Under the pieces are notes generated by a model, which was not told the DNA's origin, made no database searches, and saw only the letters and a list, made by a program, of their open reading frames with translations. From contig CALRGV010000002.1 in assembly GCA_943358175.1 (NCBI GenBank), forward strand, positions 51,328 through 115,327: a stretch of DNA of 64,000 nt, given 5' to 3'. Positions 24,955-34,255 of the stretch are shown here, piece by piece. Position numbers and translations under genes: made by a program. Position 1 is the first letter of the stretch. Every line of letters starts with the position of its first letter. This stretch comes from Candidatus Peribacteria bacterium (GTDB lineage Bacteria > Patescibacteriota > Gracilibacteria > UBA1369 > LOWO2-01-FULL-3).

Positions 24955-26241
24955 ATGTCACTTTTAGATAAAAAACATTTTCATTTTATTGGCATCGGCG
25001 GTATTGGTGTTTCCAGCCTGGCCCAAATACTGCATGCCAAAGGAAAAACCATATCCGGATCAGATAATTTTCCATCCGAAATAACAGCAAAGCTTAAGAA
25101 GAACGGAATTAAAATCTTCCATCAACATGAAGAAAAAAATATCACAAAAAAACATCAGCTGATAATTTATTCACCGGCTGTACCAAACACCAATCCGGAA
25201 TTAAAAAGAGCCAAGAAATTAAAAATCCCATGTTTATCATATCCGGAAGCTCTTGGAGAATTGAGTAAAGAATATTTCACAATTGCTATCGCCGGAACCC
25301 ACGGAAAATCCACCACCACGGCTATGACAGCCCTTATTCTCACGGCTGGAAAATTAGACCCTACGGTAGTAATAGGCACAAAACTGCGAGAATTTAAAAA
25401 CAGAAATTTCAGAGTAGGGAAGAGTAAATATCTGGTTATTGAAGCCTGCGAATATCGTCGCTCATTCATTCATTTTAAACCGGACATACTGGTGATAACA
25501 AATATCGAAGCCGAACATTTGGATTACTATAAGGATCTGAAAGACTATCAAAAAGCTTTTAACGAGATCGCCCTAAAAGTTCCAAAAAATGGCTACATCA
25601 TAGTCAACAGTGAAGAGAAAAACATGGGGCCAATTTTAAAAAATTGCCATGCGAAAATAATTAAATGGAAAGAAAAAATTAAAGTAAAACCTGGAGTCCC
25701 GGGCGAATTTAATTTGGTGAATGCAACCAACGCCGCAACAATAGGACAAATATTAGGAATTAAAGAAAAATCAATAAACGAAGCAATTAAAAAATATACC
25801 GGCAGCTGGCGTCGCATGGATTATATAAGAAAAAAACTTGGCAAAACTCAATTTATAGATGACTACGGACATCATCCAACAGAAGTAAGAGTCACTCTAC
25901 AAGCCATTAGGGAAAAACATCCGGAAGACAAAATCCTCTGCGTATTTCAGCCTCACCAACACAGTCGCACAAAGATATTGCTGAAAGAATTTGGACACGC
26001 CTTCAATTCCGTAGATCAAGTAATTATTCCAAATATTTATCAAGTTCGCGACAGCGAAGAAGTTGTTAAATCAATCAACGTAGACGATCTTGTAAACGAA
26101 ATAAAAAACTATCAACCCAATGTGAAAAATGGCGAGAGCCTGGAAAAAACAGCAAAATATATCAGAGAAAACTATAAACAATACGACATCATCGTAACCA
26201 TGGGAGCAGGTGATATCAGTAAAATATACAAACTTCTTTAA
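24955..26241 (+). CDS. murC: UDP-N-acetylmuramate-L-alanine ligase
   Basis: 428 aa, cytoplasmic ATP-dependent ligase that adds the first amino acid of the peptidoglycan stem. The N-terminal Rossmann motif is HFIGIGGIGVSSLAQIL, the ATP loop AGTHGKSTTT (about residue 117), the central ITNIEAEHLDYY, and the C-terminal domain has DDYGHHPTEV and FQPHQHSRT. This establishes MurC rather than MurD/E/F. With murJ and the divisome gene in this window it shows the organism builds peptidoglycan. The upstream sequence TAGCATAGAAT is a likely -10. The stop codon is followed after 1 nt by a hairpin. Confidence 0.96.
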   Translation: MSLLDKKHFHFIGIGGIGVSSLAQILHAKGKTISGSDNFPSEITAKLKKNGIKIFHQHEEKNITKKHQLIIYSPAVPNTNPELKRAKKLKIPCLSYPEALGELSKEYFTIAIAGTHGKSTTTAMTALILTAGKLDPTVVIGTKLREFKNRNFRVGKSKYLVIEACEYRRSFIHFKPDILVITNIEAEHLDYYKDLKDYQKAFNEIALKVPKNGYIIVNSEEKNMGPILKNCHAKIIKWKEKIKVKPGVPGEFNLVNATNAATIGQILGIKEKSINEAIKKYTGSWRRMDYIRKKLGKTQFIDDYGHHPTEVRVTLQAIREKHPEDKILCVFQPHQHSRTKILLKEFGHAFNSVDQVIIPNIYQVRDSEEVVKSINVDDLVNEIKNYQPNVKNGESLEKTAKYIRENYKQYDIIVTMGAGDISKIYKLL

Positions 26242-26242
26242 A

Positions 26243-26287
26243 TCTGGACCACACCCCACTTGCCCGCCCCGGGGCGGGGAGTCCAGA
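26243..26287. terminator. Hairpin directly after murC stop
   Basis: TCTGGAC/GTCCAGA outer stem with an inner CCGCCCCGGGGCGG palindrome, then AAGTTTTT on the + strand. It is a terminator for murC. Confidence 0.7.
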
Positions 26288-26292
26288 AGTTT

Positions 26293-26311
26293 TTGGCTCA
26301 AATAAGCCAAC
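26293..26311. terminator. Hairpin directly after cysS stop
   Basis: TTGGCT-CAAAT-AAGCCAA, 2 nt beyond the cysS stop on the minus strand, followed there by AAAACTTC. With the previous hairpin it separates the convergent murC and cysS. Confidence 0.55.
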
Positions 26312-26312
26312 T

Positions 26313-27707
26313 TTATATTTTTTTCCAAATAGTACCTTTAGGAGTATCCTCCAAAACAATGCCTTTATTCAATAATTCATCACGGATTTCGTCAGAAGCT
26401 TTAAAGTCCCTAGACTTACGAGCAAGGTTTCGTTTTTCAATCAACGCCTCCACTTCATCATCCACAGATTCATGATCAACAAAAATAACTCCCAAAACTT
26501 TATCCACCAATTGTAAAAAATTAAGCACAGCACTTAATTCTATTTTATTCAAATTAGTATTTTTCATCATCACATTCACCGCCTTCACGAATTCAGAAAC
26601 AACGCCAAGGGCCCCGGAAGTGTTAAAATCATCATCCATCGATGATTCAAAACCATCACGAGCAATATTAATCTCAGCATTTAGATTCTCAGAAATTTCA
26701 CCATCACCGGACTGCTCCAATAACATATTCAAATTCCTCACAAAATCATGAAATCTGGTAAGCCCCGCTTTCGCCTGATCCAATAAAACATTAGAAAAAT
26801 TCACCGGATTTCTATAATGAGTCTGCAAAAACATGAAACGCACCACCTTTGGATCATACTTTTCAAAAATTTCCTTCAAAGTGAAAAAATTACCCAAACT
26901 CTTACTCATTTTTTCATTATCAACATTGATAAATCCATTATGCATCCAGTATTTCGAAAACGAACCTTTTCCAAAAACCGGCTCAGACTGAGCAATTTCA
27001 CATTCATGATGGGGGAACGTCAGATCTAAACCGCCTCCATGAATATCAAATTTTTCACCTAGATGCTTCCAGGTCATCGCACTACATTCGATATGCCATC
27101 CGGGACGACCTTCTCCCCATGAACTGGGCCAAGACGGCTCACCCTCTTTCTTAAATTTCCACAAAACAAAATCGCAAGGACTTTTTTTGCCATCCTTTAC
27201 ATCCACGCGAGATCCGGCTCTCAAATCCTCCAGTTTTTGTTTAGACAATTTTCCATATTCTTTGAATTTCGCCACCTCATAATAAACACCATCATCTAAA
27301 ATATAAGTAAAACCCTGCTTCTCCAATGCCTGAATAAGCTCAATCATCTCCGGCACATGCTGCGTCGCCAATGGCTGTATATCTGGAACCATTATACCCA
27401 GAGCACCATAGTCCCTCGCGTAAATTGGAAATACCTTTTTGCTCAATTCTTCCACGGAAATACCCTCCTCCTTCGCCCTATTAATCATCTTGTCATCGAT
27501 ATCCGTATAATTTGAAACATACTTCACTTCATAATCCCTATAAATAAAATATTTTCTAATTACATCGAAAGAAACAGCACTGCGCCCATGACCCAAATGA
27601 GCACTGTCATAAACTGTCGGACCACAAACATAAATTCCGACTTTTCCTTCATTCAAAGGCACAAAATCAACCTTTTTAGCCCTCAATGTATCGTAAATCT
27701 TTATCAT
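26313..27707 (-). CDS. cysS: Cysteinyl-tRNA synthetase
   Basis: 464 aa class I synthetase. Landmarks are the N-terminal YVCGPTVYDSAHLGHGRS (zinc Cys and HIGH-like motif), WHIECSAMTWKHLG with the zinc ligands, HGGGLDLTFPHHECEIAQSE and the KMSKS loop MSKSLGNFFTLKEIF. The DALR-type C-terminal helical domain ends in KGTIWKKI. The start overlaps the stop of yggT (ATGA), so the two are translationally coupled on the minus strand. Confidence 0.97.
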   Translation of the reverse strand: MIKIYDTLRAKKVDFVPLNEGKVGIYVCGPTVYDSAHLGHGRSAVSFDVIRKYFIYRDYEVKYVSNYTDIDDKMINRAKEEGISVEELSKKVFPIYARDYGALGIMVPDIQPLATQHVPEMIELIQALEKQGFTYILDDGVYYEVAKFKEYGKLSKQKLEDLRAGSRVDVKDGKKSPCDFVLWKFKKEGEPSWPSSWGEGRPGWHIECSAMTWKHLGEKFDIHGGGLDLTFPHHECEIAQSEPVFGKGSFSKYWMHNGFINVDNEKMSKSLGNFFTLKEIFEKYDPKVVRFMFLQTHYRNPVNFSNVLLDQAKAGLTRFHDFVRNLNMLLEQSGDGEISENLNAEINIARDGFESSMDDDFNTSGALGVVSEFVKAVNVMMKNTNLNKIELSAVLNFLQLVDKVLGVIFVDHESVDDEVEALIEKRNLARKSRDFKASDEIRDELLNKGIVLEDTPKGTIWKKI

Positions 27708-27991
27708 GCCAATCTTGTTAACAAAATAATCAAAGCGCGCCCCCCTATATCCACCATAATCATCGCAATAAAAGATGAAAAATCAATCATTGAAAATCTA
27801 TGAGGCAATAATTTAGCGACTTTTATAAACGGTTCCGTCACGTCGTATAAGAACTGAACGAACCAACCCTTATGAGAATATGGATTAACAAAAAATGATG
27901 AAAGTGAACGCAACAAAATTGCAAATAACAATAAATTCCTTAGAATCCCAAGCGTAGTAATTAAATAACTGATTATTAACAATTTCGTCAT
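27704..27991 (-). CDS. YggT family membrane protein
   Basis: 95 aa with two hydrophobic segments: residues 5-30 (ISYLITTLGILRNLLLFAILLRSL) and 65-92 (IDFSSFIAMIMVDIGGRALIILL). Between them is the family landmark VQFLYDVTEPFIKVAKLLP. YggT proteins are small inner-membrane proteins tied to osmotic tolerance or division-plane placement in other bacteria; the biochemical role is not known. It overlaps the cysS start by 4 nt. Confidence 0.8.
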   Translation of the reverse strand: MTKLLIISYLITTLGILRNLLLFAILLRSLSSFFVNPYSHKGWFVQFLYDVTEPFIKVAKLLPHRFSMIDFSSFIAMIMVDIGGRALIILLTRLA

Positions 27992-28009
27992 ACGAAGCTA
28001 AGGCGTAGT

Positions 28010-28028
28010 GTCGTGTGAAGTACACGAC
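28010..28028. terminator. Hairpin after the secreted Ig/FN3 gene
   Basis: GTCGTGT..TACACGAC with a 4-nt loop, 27 nt beyond the stop of the minus-strand gene at 28055. There is no strong T tract. Confidence 0.45.
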
Positions 28029-28054
28029 CGAAGCTGATAATAGCAAATCAATCA

Positions 28055-30169
28055 TCACCGGGCAAATCTTCTATAAGAGGCACCACCTAGGACAGAAAGA
28101 ACTAGCAACCAAAGTATTTCCGGACCGGTTTCACTTGTACCGCCCTTTATATTTTTTATTTCCTCCTTACCGGCACTACCATTTTGCACAGCGGGAGACG
28201 ACACCACATTGACAACTCCACCAGCTATAGCCGGAACAATTTTATCAAAACCATCGCTTATATTGCCTTTGGCATCCACCGCCGCAACAGCGAAATAATA
28301 CTGCGTTCCATTTTTCAAATTTGGAATATACCAGGTAGTTGCATTTGTAAAAGTATCCACGGCATTTACCAAATCATTGGGAGAAGTACCAAAATAAATA
28401 CGATAATTCTTAACAAGATTCATCAAAGAAGACGGAGCCGACCAATTAAGCATTATACGCCCGTCAGCCGGTTTTGCGATAAGACCCATTACCTTATCCG
28501 GATTAGCACTTGGAATAGCCCCCAATTTACCAACTTGAATAGATTTGTCATCAGACTTCGTGCCATTTCCCAACTCATCAACAAACTCAAAATTTAATTT
28601 ATAAGTTCCAAAATCAATAGGCGCAACAAAATTACCCTCATAATAACCGGCAGGATTTTTATTTAAAGTATAAACATTACCGGAAACAACCACCTGAGCT
28701 TTAGATAAAGAATCTCCGGTATAAACCTTCACTCCAATTGCTGTTCCCGGATCCACTGGGACGCTCGGATCAATAACAATTTGCGAAATTTTCACACCCT
28801 TAGTATCAATAGTAAAATCAACAGTTGAGCTGGAACTAATAACCGTACCAATATCATTTACCGCTGCCACATACAACTTATGTGGGCCATCTGCCAATAA
28901 ACTAGTGGTATAAGAAAATTTGCCGGAAGCATCTGCCACAATTGCCGACATCTCCTGGTTATTATCAAAAATTTTCAATTTGGAATTGGAGGGAGCGGTA
29001 CCACTCACTACCTGAACATTAGTACTAAAAGTACCTGGAACAGGATTAGTCAACACCACGGAAGCAGCCCCGGCAACCGGAGCGGAAGCCACACCGGAGG
29101 AAACAGTCACGGACTTAATTCCAAATACACCAACATTCGACAAATCAGTAACCTTCAAGTTATAAACACCCGGCTGCTTAAAATTAAAAGCTAAACTAAA
29201 AACATGAGAACCTTGATCCTGAACACTAAAACTATAATCATCGGGAAGAGTTGCAAAACCGGCATTAGAACCATCAATTGAAAACCTCACCTTTCCGGCA
29301 TAATTAGAAACCAACTGATTAGAAGCATCATAAGCACTGATTTTTAAAGTAGAGCTCTGATTTGACGTCACCGTAGTGGGAACATCCTCAAAGCTGAAAT
29401 GATCTATAGGCCCGGAAGCATTACCCTCGCTTTGACTTCCAAAAGCAGCCAATTTTACTTTATTAGAACTAAATAACTGATCAGTAGAACTGAAATAAAC
29501 AACCTTCGCGCGTGAAGTCAAAATAACATCCGCCGTCACGTCATAGACCGAGTAATTAACCAAACCGGCATTCTCTGGAATCACTTGAAAACGAACTTCA
29601 CCATTCACATTGGAAATATTGGTTTTATCCAAATAAGTAATTGAATCTGACTCCGAACTTGAAATCAATTTTACAATATGACCACTTACAGGATTATTAA
29701 AATCATCTTTCAATTTAACAGTAAGATTAGCCAATTCGGAACCCATGTGAACAACCTGATCCTTTGGGGTAAGTTCAGAATTAATCATTGATAATTTAGC
29801 GGCATTAATTCTAAAGGAGCTGGAAATACTTTGCTGAGAAGATCCATTTATAATAAGAAAAACACTATAAATACCTGAAGCAGAAGTGTAATACTCGGAA
29901 AGTTTTGCATAAGCCACTCCACTATCATCAGATGCACCCTGGAGCTGAATCTGCTGACCGCTTGGTTGAACTACTACGAAAGTAACGCTCGTACCAGCAC
30001 CAATCTTCGAAGTTCTCAACACCGTAGGAGTTCCGGCCACAGCCTCCATACCATAAGCTTGCACAGGCACAATAGTGGAATTCTGCTGTACCGAAGAAGC
30101 AAATACAGCCGTGGAAAGCGCCCCTGCGGCAAGACCTAAAAGTGATATAAGCAATAATTTTATCTTCAT
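28055..30169 (-). CDS. Secreted multi-domain Ig-like/FN3 surface protein with C-terminal anchor
   Basis: 704 aa. It has an N-terminal signal peptide (KIKLLLISLLGLAAGALSTAVFA), several beta-sandwich Ig/invasin-type repeats (for example about 120-215, 245-355 and 365-460) and a fibronectin type III domain near the C-terminus (IMLNWSAP...NYRIYFGTS...YYFAVAAVDAKGN). A low-complexity linker follows, then the anchor TSETGPEILWLLVLSVLGGASYRRFAR: an ETG motif, one TM helix and a basic tail. That tail has the layout of a sortase- or CTERM-type sorting signal (inference; no sortase is in this window). It probably sits on the cell surface and could mediate host contact. It is divergent from the PKD-7TM gene. 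Confidence 0.8.
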   Translation of the reverse strand: MKIKLLLISLLGLAAGALSTAVFASSVQQNSTIVPVQAYGMEAVAGTPTVLRTSKIGAGTSVTFVVVQPSGQQIQLQGASDDSGVAYAKLSEYYTSASGIYSVFLIINGSSQQSISSSFRINAAKLSMINSELTPKDQVVHMGSELANLTVKLKDDFNNPVSGHIVKLISSSESDSITYLDKTNISNVNGEVRFQVIPENAGLVNYSVYDVTADVILTSRAKVVYFSSTDQLFSSNKVKLAAFGSQSEGNASGPIDHFSFEDVPTTVTSNQSSTLKISAYDASNQLVSNYAGKVRFSIDGSNAGFATLPDDYSFSVQDQGSHVFSLAFNFKQPGVYNLKVTDLSNVGVFGIKSVTVSSGVASAPVAGAASVVLTNPVPGTFSTNVQVVSGTAPSNSKLKIFDNNQEMSAIVADASGKFSYTTSLLADGPHKLYVAAVNDIGTVISSSSTVDFTIDTKGVKISQIVIDPSVPVDPGTAIGVKVYTGDSLSKAQVVVSGNVYTLNKNPAGYYEGNFVAPIDFGTYKLNFEFVDELGNGTKSDDKSIQVGKLGAIPSANPDKVMGLIAKPADGRIMLNWSAPSSLMNLVKNYRIYFGTSPNDLVNAVDTFTNATTWYIPNLKNGTQYYFAVAAVDAKGNISDGFDKIVPAIAGGVVNVVSSPAVQNGSAGKEEIKNIKGGTSETGPEILWLLVLSVLGGASYRRFAR

Positions 30170-30262
30170 TTTTGTTTTTTTATCTTATCATTCTACCTCA
30201 TTTTAGAAGAATCAGCAATGAAGCCAAACATAACTACCTAATCAGTCAAGGTAATAAAACGA

Positions 30263-30290
30263 TTGAAAAAATAGCCATTTTTGCTAGTAT
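30263..30290 (+). promoter_or_regulatory. Promoter of PKD-7TM gene
   Basis: TTGAAA, 16 nt, TAGTAT with an upstream TGC, 24 nt before the ATG at 30315. Confidence 0.55.
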
Positions 30291-30314
30291 CGATAAGAAG
30301 AAATTAAAAAATAT

Positions 30315-31856
30315 ATGAAAAAAATACTAAACAGCTTAATGGTAATGTTTTTCTGTTTTGCTTTAAGTGCACAACTGGCATACGCCGAGACCACACCGGA
30401 GCCTAACTACCTGAGAGCGGTAATAAACCTTCCAAATGCGGTAGAAATCAAGAAAAGCACTATTTTCGACGCATCCCAATCATATATTCCCGAAGGAATG
30501 AAAAACGTTAAATACGAATGGGATTTTGGTGATGGCAACCGCAACGAGGGAGTGGAAGTACTTCATTCATACAAAGAGCCCGGATACTACAATATAAAGC
30601 TAACGCTTAACGACGGGAAAAACAGCTCAAATTCTACCCTCAAAGTCTTTGGCTACAGAAAACTAATCATTCTTATTACAGATCAGACTGAGAACAGAGA
30701 TAGAATTGAAATCATACAAAACTACGCCGAAAAAAAAGGCGTATATCTCAAAACAATTGATAGTTATGGAAGCAGCACGGAATTCATTTCCGAAGAAATT
30801 CTGACAAAAAAACTGACAGAAGCCATAGAGGATCTCCAAAAAGCTAAACAAATAGCCATCTGGAGCAAAGAAAATTCCGGCCTAAATTCAATTTCTCGTT
30901 TTATTCAAAACAATAGCGGTAAAATAGCCAGCGATTTTAGACAAAAAACCCTGATAGTACTCGACAATTCAGTTGAAAACAAAATAGAACGTACTCAGCG
31001 CCAATTCAATCTCATAAAACCAAAGGTAATTATAGTAACGAAAGAAGGAGCCATCGACGCCTTAATAGAAAGCATATCCGAAGATGAATTCATTAATTCT
31101 CTTAAAGAAAGAGGTAGCGTTTATGAAATAGTAGACTCAAAAAGAGGAAAACTACTCCCATGGAATTTTATGACCTACTTCGTTAATGCCCTGGTAAATA
31201 ACGGCATTCCGGATAACACCATCGCACTTCTTCTTTTACTACCGGTTATCGCCACTGTAGTCGCAATAATGCGCCAAGTGGTTGGCATCACCACCTTCGG
31301 AATATATACACCCACTATCATGACCCTTTCCTTCCTGATTATTGGAATACAAGCGGGGTTGTTGACGCTTCTGGTCGCAATTTTAGTTGGAATTGCCGCC
31401 AAACCATTGCTAAAACGTGCCCGCATGCTTTTTATTCCAAAAATGGCCATCGTGCTGACAATAGTAACGCTCGCATTATTTTTAATTTTAATCTCAGCAA
31501 ATTATTTTGGATTCTTTAATGCTCAATTTCTCTCAATCGCTATTTTTCCAATGTTAATATTGAGCACTCTGGTTGAAAAATTCGTCACTGCTAGAACGGA
31601 AAACGGACTTTCTTCAGCCGCTGTACTGATGTTTGAAACATTAATAGTGGCAATAATTGCCTACTTCATAACCGGCGGAGAAATAGATCTAGGATTCACA
31701 GTTATTAAACTCGAATTTGTAAAAAGAATGATGCTCACTTATCCGGAATTGGTTTTCCTACTAATAATAGTAGATGTATTTCTGGGAAAATGGACCGGAT
31801 TAAGAGTCCTGGAACGCATACGCTTCAGAGAAATATTACGTCATATTGAAGAATAA
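30315..31856 (+). CDS. PKD domain / 7TM membrane protein (7TM_transglut family)
   Basis: 513 aa. A signal peptide (residues 1-25) is followed by a PKD domain (YEWDFGDGN, about 40-115) and then an alpha/beta extracytoplasmic domain (about 115-270). The C-terminal half has about seven TM helices beginning NTIALLLLLPVIATVVAIMRQVVGITTFGIYTPTIM. This is the hallmark of the 7TM domain usually fused to an inactive transglutaminase; here the transglutaminase-like part seems replaced by PKD plus another fold. Such 7TM proteins lie next to ATP-grasp ligases in many bacteria (family knowledge), and the ATP-grasp fusion begins 2 nt after its stop. Together they form a two-gene operon that may handle a peptide modification at the membrane (inference). 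Confidence 0.8.
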   Translation: MKKILNSLMVMFFCFALSAQLAYAETTPEPNYLRAVINLPNAVEIKKSTIFDASQSYIPEGMKNVKYEWDFGDGNRNEGVEVLHSYKEPGYYNIKLTLNDGKNSSNSTLKVFGYRKLIILITDQTENRDRIEIIQNYAEKKGVYLKTIDSYGSSTEFISEEILTKKLTEAIEDLQKAKQIAIWSKENSGLNSISRFIQNNSGKIASDFRQKTLIVLDNSVENKIERTQRQFNLIKPKVIIVTKEGAIDALIESISEDEFINSLKERGSVYEIVDSKRGKLLPWNFMTYFVNALVNNGIPDNTIALLLLLPVIATVVAIMRQVVGITTFGIYTPTIMTLSFLIIGIQAGLLTLLVAILVGIAAKPLLKRARMLFIPKMAIVLTIVTLALFLILISANYFGFFNAQFLSIAIFPMLILSTLVEKFVTARTENGLSSAAVLMFETLIVAIIAYFITGGEIDLGFTVIKLEFVKRMMLTYPELVFLLIIVDVFLGKWTGLRVLERIRFREILRHIEE

Positions 31857-31858
31857 CT

Positions 31859-34255
31859 ATGTTTTCATTTTTCAAAAACAAAGGAATTCTGGGCATCAAC
31901 GCCAGAAATTTACTCTATATGAGGCCATACAACCCTAAAAAAGCTGTTAAATTAGCCGATGACAAAATCAAGACCAAACAATTTCTATCCGCGCGTGATA
32001 TTTCGGTACCAAAATTATACGGAGTTATCAAAAACACAATTGAATTGGAAAAATTTGACTTCAATTCTCTGCCAAACTCCTTCGCTCTTAAACCAAACAC
32101 AGGATACGGAGGAGAGGGAATTATACCCATAACAGAAGTCAAAGACGGAAATTACTATACGGCCGGAGGAAACAAACTAAACAAGGAAGAGATCAAGGAC
32201 CACATCAGAGACATCTTGGATGGAAGATTTTCAATTTCAAACGTCAGCGATTACGCATTTTTTGAACAATATATCGTAGCGGATGAAAGAATAGGTAAAT
32301 ATTCCTATGAGGGACTTCCAGACATCAGGGTAGTGGTTCACAACCTTATTCCGGTCATGGCCATGCTCCGCTTACCTACAAAAGAGTCTAAAGGTAAAGC
32401 AAATTTGCACATGGGGGCTGTTGGAATTGGAATTGATATAGCCAAAGGACAAACAACCTACCTTTCCTACAAAAACCGCATAATAGAAGAGCTTCCAGAT
32501 GGTATGGGCAATATGAAAGCCATTAGCATTCCCTACTGGGATCAAATTCTAACCATAGCCTCGACAGTACAATTGGTCACAAATCTAGGATACATGGCTG
32601 TTGATATATGCATAGACAAAAATACCGGACCCGTACTGCTTGAAATAAACGCTCGTGCCGGTCTCGGAGTACAAATTGCCAATTTGGCACCACTTAGAAA
32701 AAGGCTAGAGAGAATAGAAGGGGTCAAAGTAACTACACCAGCAAAAGGAGTAAGAATAGCTAAAGACATGTTCGGAAATATAATAGAAAAAGGAATTGCT
32801 CAAATTTCCGGCAAACAAGTGATTAGCACCAGTGAAAAAATAGAAATTATTCAAAAACAGAACACCATCCAAATTGCTGCAAAAATAGATACCAGCAAGA
32901 AAATCAGTATCCTGGACGAAGAGACGGCTGTAAAAAGCGGTCTACTTGAAAACGAAAATGACTATGATGACGAAAAATCTACACTGAAATTAAAATTCAC
33001 ACTCAAGGGAAAGAGGATTCACACTATCGTTGAAATAGAAAAAATACCAAACAAAGAATACAAAATGATTATTGGGACAAGAGATTTACAAGAATTCTTA
33101 ATAGATACCAATTTAAATCAGGAGAAAAAAGAGCAAAAATCCATCAAAGTCGAAAACCACCATCCTCACGCAGAAAATAATCCCCAAAAAATAAATTTCT
33201 ATGAAATTGACCAAAAGGTCATTCATATCGATAACAAAATCAAACTACTTTATCATTTGAGGCCAATTAACCTGGAAAGTGAAAAGAAAAAGTTTTTTAA
33301 AAACATCAATTACAATCCGGAATTCGAATATCCAACAATTAAATTTGACGCAATAACCCTTCTGGATGAACTCAATAGAATAACCACAGACTCCACTCCA
33401 CTCGGAAAAATATACGAGGAAAAGAAAATGGAAATAATAAAAAAAATAAATCTATTAGAATCAATGGATGAAGAAAATTTCACCAAATACTCTATAGAAT
33501 TATATGGAAAACCAACCACGGAAGAATACGAAGAATGCAAAAAACTAATTTTAAATAGCAACCGGCAAACAGAAGAAAAGGGGACACTCAGTTCGAATGA
33601 GGCCAAAATAAAATTTGAAGAAGCATTCAAAAAATATGGATTAAGTAAGTGGAAAGTGAAAATAAAAGAAGAACTGGTTTCAAATTGTGTAGCCGGCAAA
33701 AATAATAGTCTATTCATAAAGAAAAATGCTCTCTTTAACGAAGATAGAATTAAAGAATTAATAATTCACGAAATAGAAACACACATTTTAACGGCAGAAA
33801 ATGGAAAACTTCAACCATACGAAATTTTCAATAGAGGACTAGCGAACTACCTTACAACACAAGAAGGACTGGCGATGTATAATGTGGAAAATCAAAGACA
33901 TCAAAAATTCACCCAGAACACAAAAGCACTCGGGCATGTAATAGCAATTTACGAATCAATGCACAACAGTTTTGCTAATGTATACGAAAAGCTGATAGAA
34001 CTTGGATTCACAAAGGAACAAGCATTTAGATCAGCAGTAAAAGCAAAAAGGGGATTCAGCGACACTGGTAGAAACGGTGCCTTCACTAAAGACTATCTAT
34101 ATTTCAAAGGATATTTCCAAGTAAAACAATTTGTAGAAAGCGGTGGGAAAATTGAGGAGCTATATATTGGCAAATTCAGCATCTCAGACTATGAAACAAT
34201 AAAGAATATAAATGGCATAAGGCCACCAAAACATCTCCCAAAGTGGCTTAAATAA
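31859..34255 (+). CDS. ATP-grasp ligase + retropepsin-like + DUF1704 (QEGLA) metallopeptidase fusion
   Basis: 798 aa, three parts. Residues 1-300 are a RimK/alpha-glutamate-ligase-like ATP-grasp domain: nucleotide loop SFALKPNTGYGGEGI, DIRVVVHNLIP, the NLHMGAVGIGID loop and the metal-binding LLEINARAGLG. Residues about 310-415 resemble the retropepsin-like 'ATP-dependent zinc protease' found near such ligases (IAAKIDTSKKISILD...IVEIEKIPNKEYKMIIGTRDL), with DTS where the catalytic DTG is expected. Residues about 470-798 are a DUF1704/MATCAP-type metallopeptidase with HEIETH (637-642) and TTQEGLA (about 665-672). A ligase and one or two peptidases in one chain suggest reversible tagging of a peptide or protein (inference). 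It is paired with the 7TM gene, and its 3' end overlaps queA by 8 nt, tail to tail. Confidence 0.82.
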   Translation: MFSFFKNKGILGINARNLLYMRPYNPKKAVKLADDKIKTKQFLSARDISVPKLYGVIKNTIELEKFDFNSLPNSFALKPNTGYGGEGIIPITEVKDGNYYTAGGNKLNKEEIKDHIRDILDGRFSISNVSDYAFFEQYIVADERIGKYSYEGLPDIRVVVHNLIPVMAMLRLPTKESKGKANLHMGAVGIGIDIAKGQTTYLSYKNRIIEELPDGMGNMKAISIPYWDQILTIASTVQLVTNLGYMAVDICIDKNTGPVLLEINARAGLGVQIANLAPLRKRLERIEGVKVTTPAKGVRIAKDMFGNIIEKGIAQISGKQVISTSEKIEIIQKQNTIQIAAKIDTSKKISILDEETAVKSGLLENENDYDDEKSTLKLKFTLKGKRIHTIVEIEKIPNKEYKMIIGTRDLQEFLIDTNLNQEKKEQKSIKVENHHPHAENNPQKINFYEIDQKVIHIDNKIKLLYHLRPINLESEKKKFFKNINYNPEFEYPTIKFDAITLLDELNRITTDSTPLGKIYEEKKMEIIKKINLLESMDEENFTKYSIELYGKPTTEEYEECKKLILNSNRQTEEKGTLSSNEAKIKFEEAFKKYGLSKWKVKIKEELVSNCVAGKNNSLFIKKNALFNEDRIKELIIHEIETHILTAENGKLQPYEIFNRGLANYLTTQEGLAMYNVENQRHQKFTQNTKALGHVIAIYESMHNSFANVYEKLIELGFTKEQAFRSAVKAKRGFSDTGRNGAFTKDYLYFKGYFQVKQFVESGGKIEELYIGKFSISDYETIKNINGIRPPKHLPKWLK

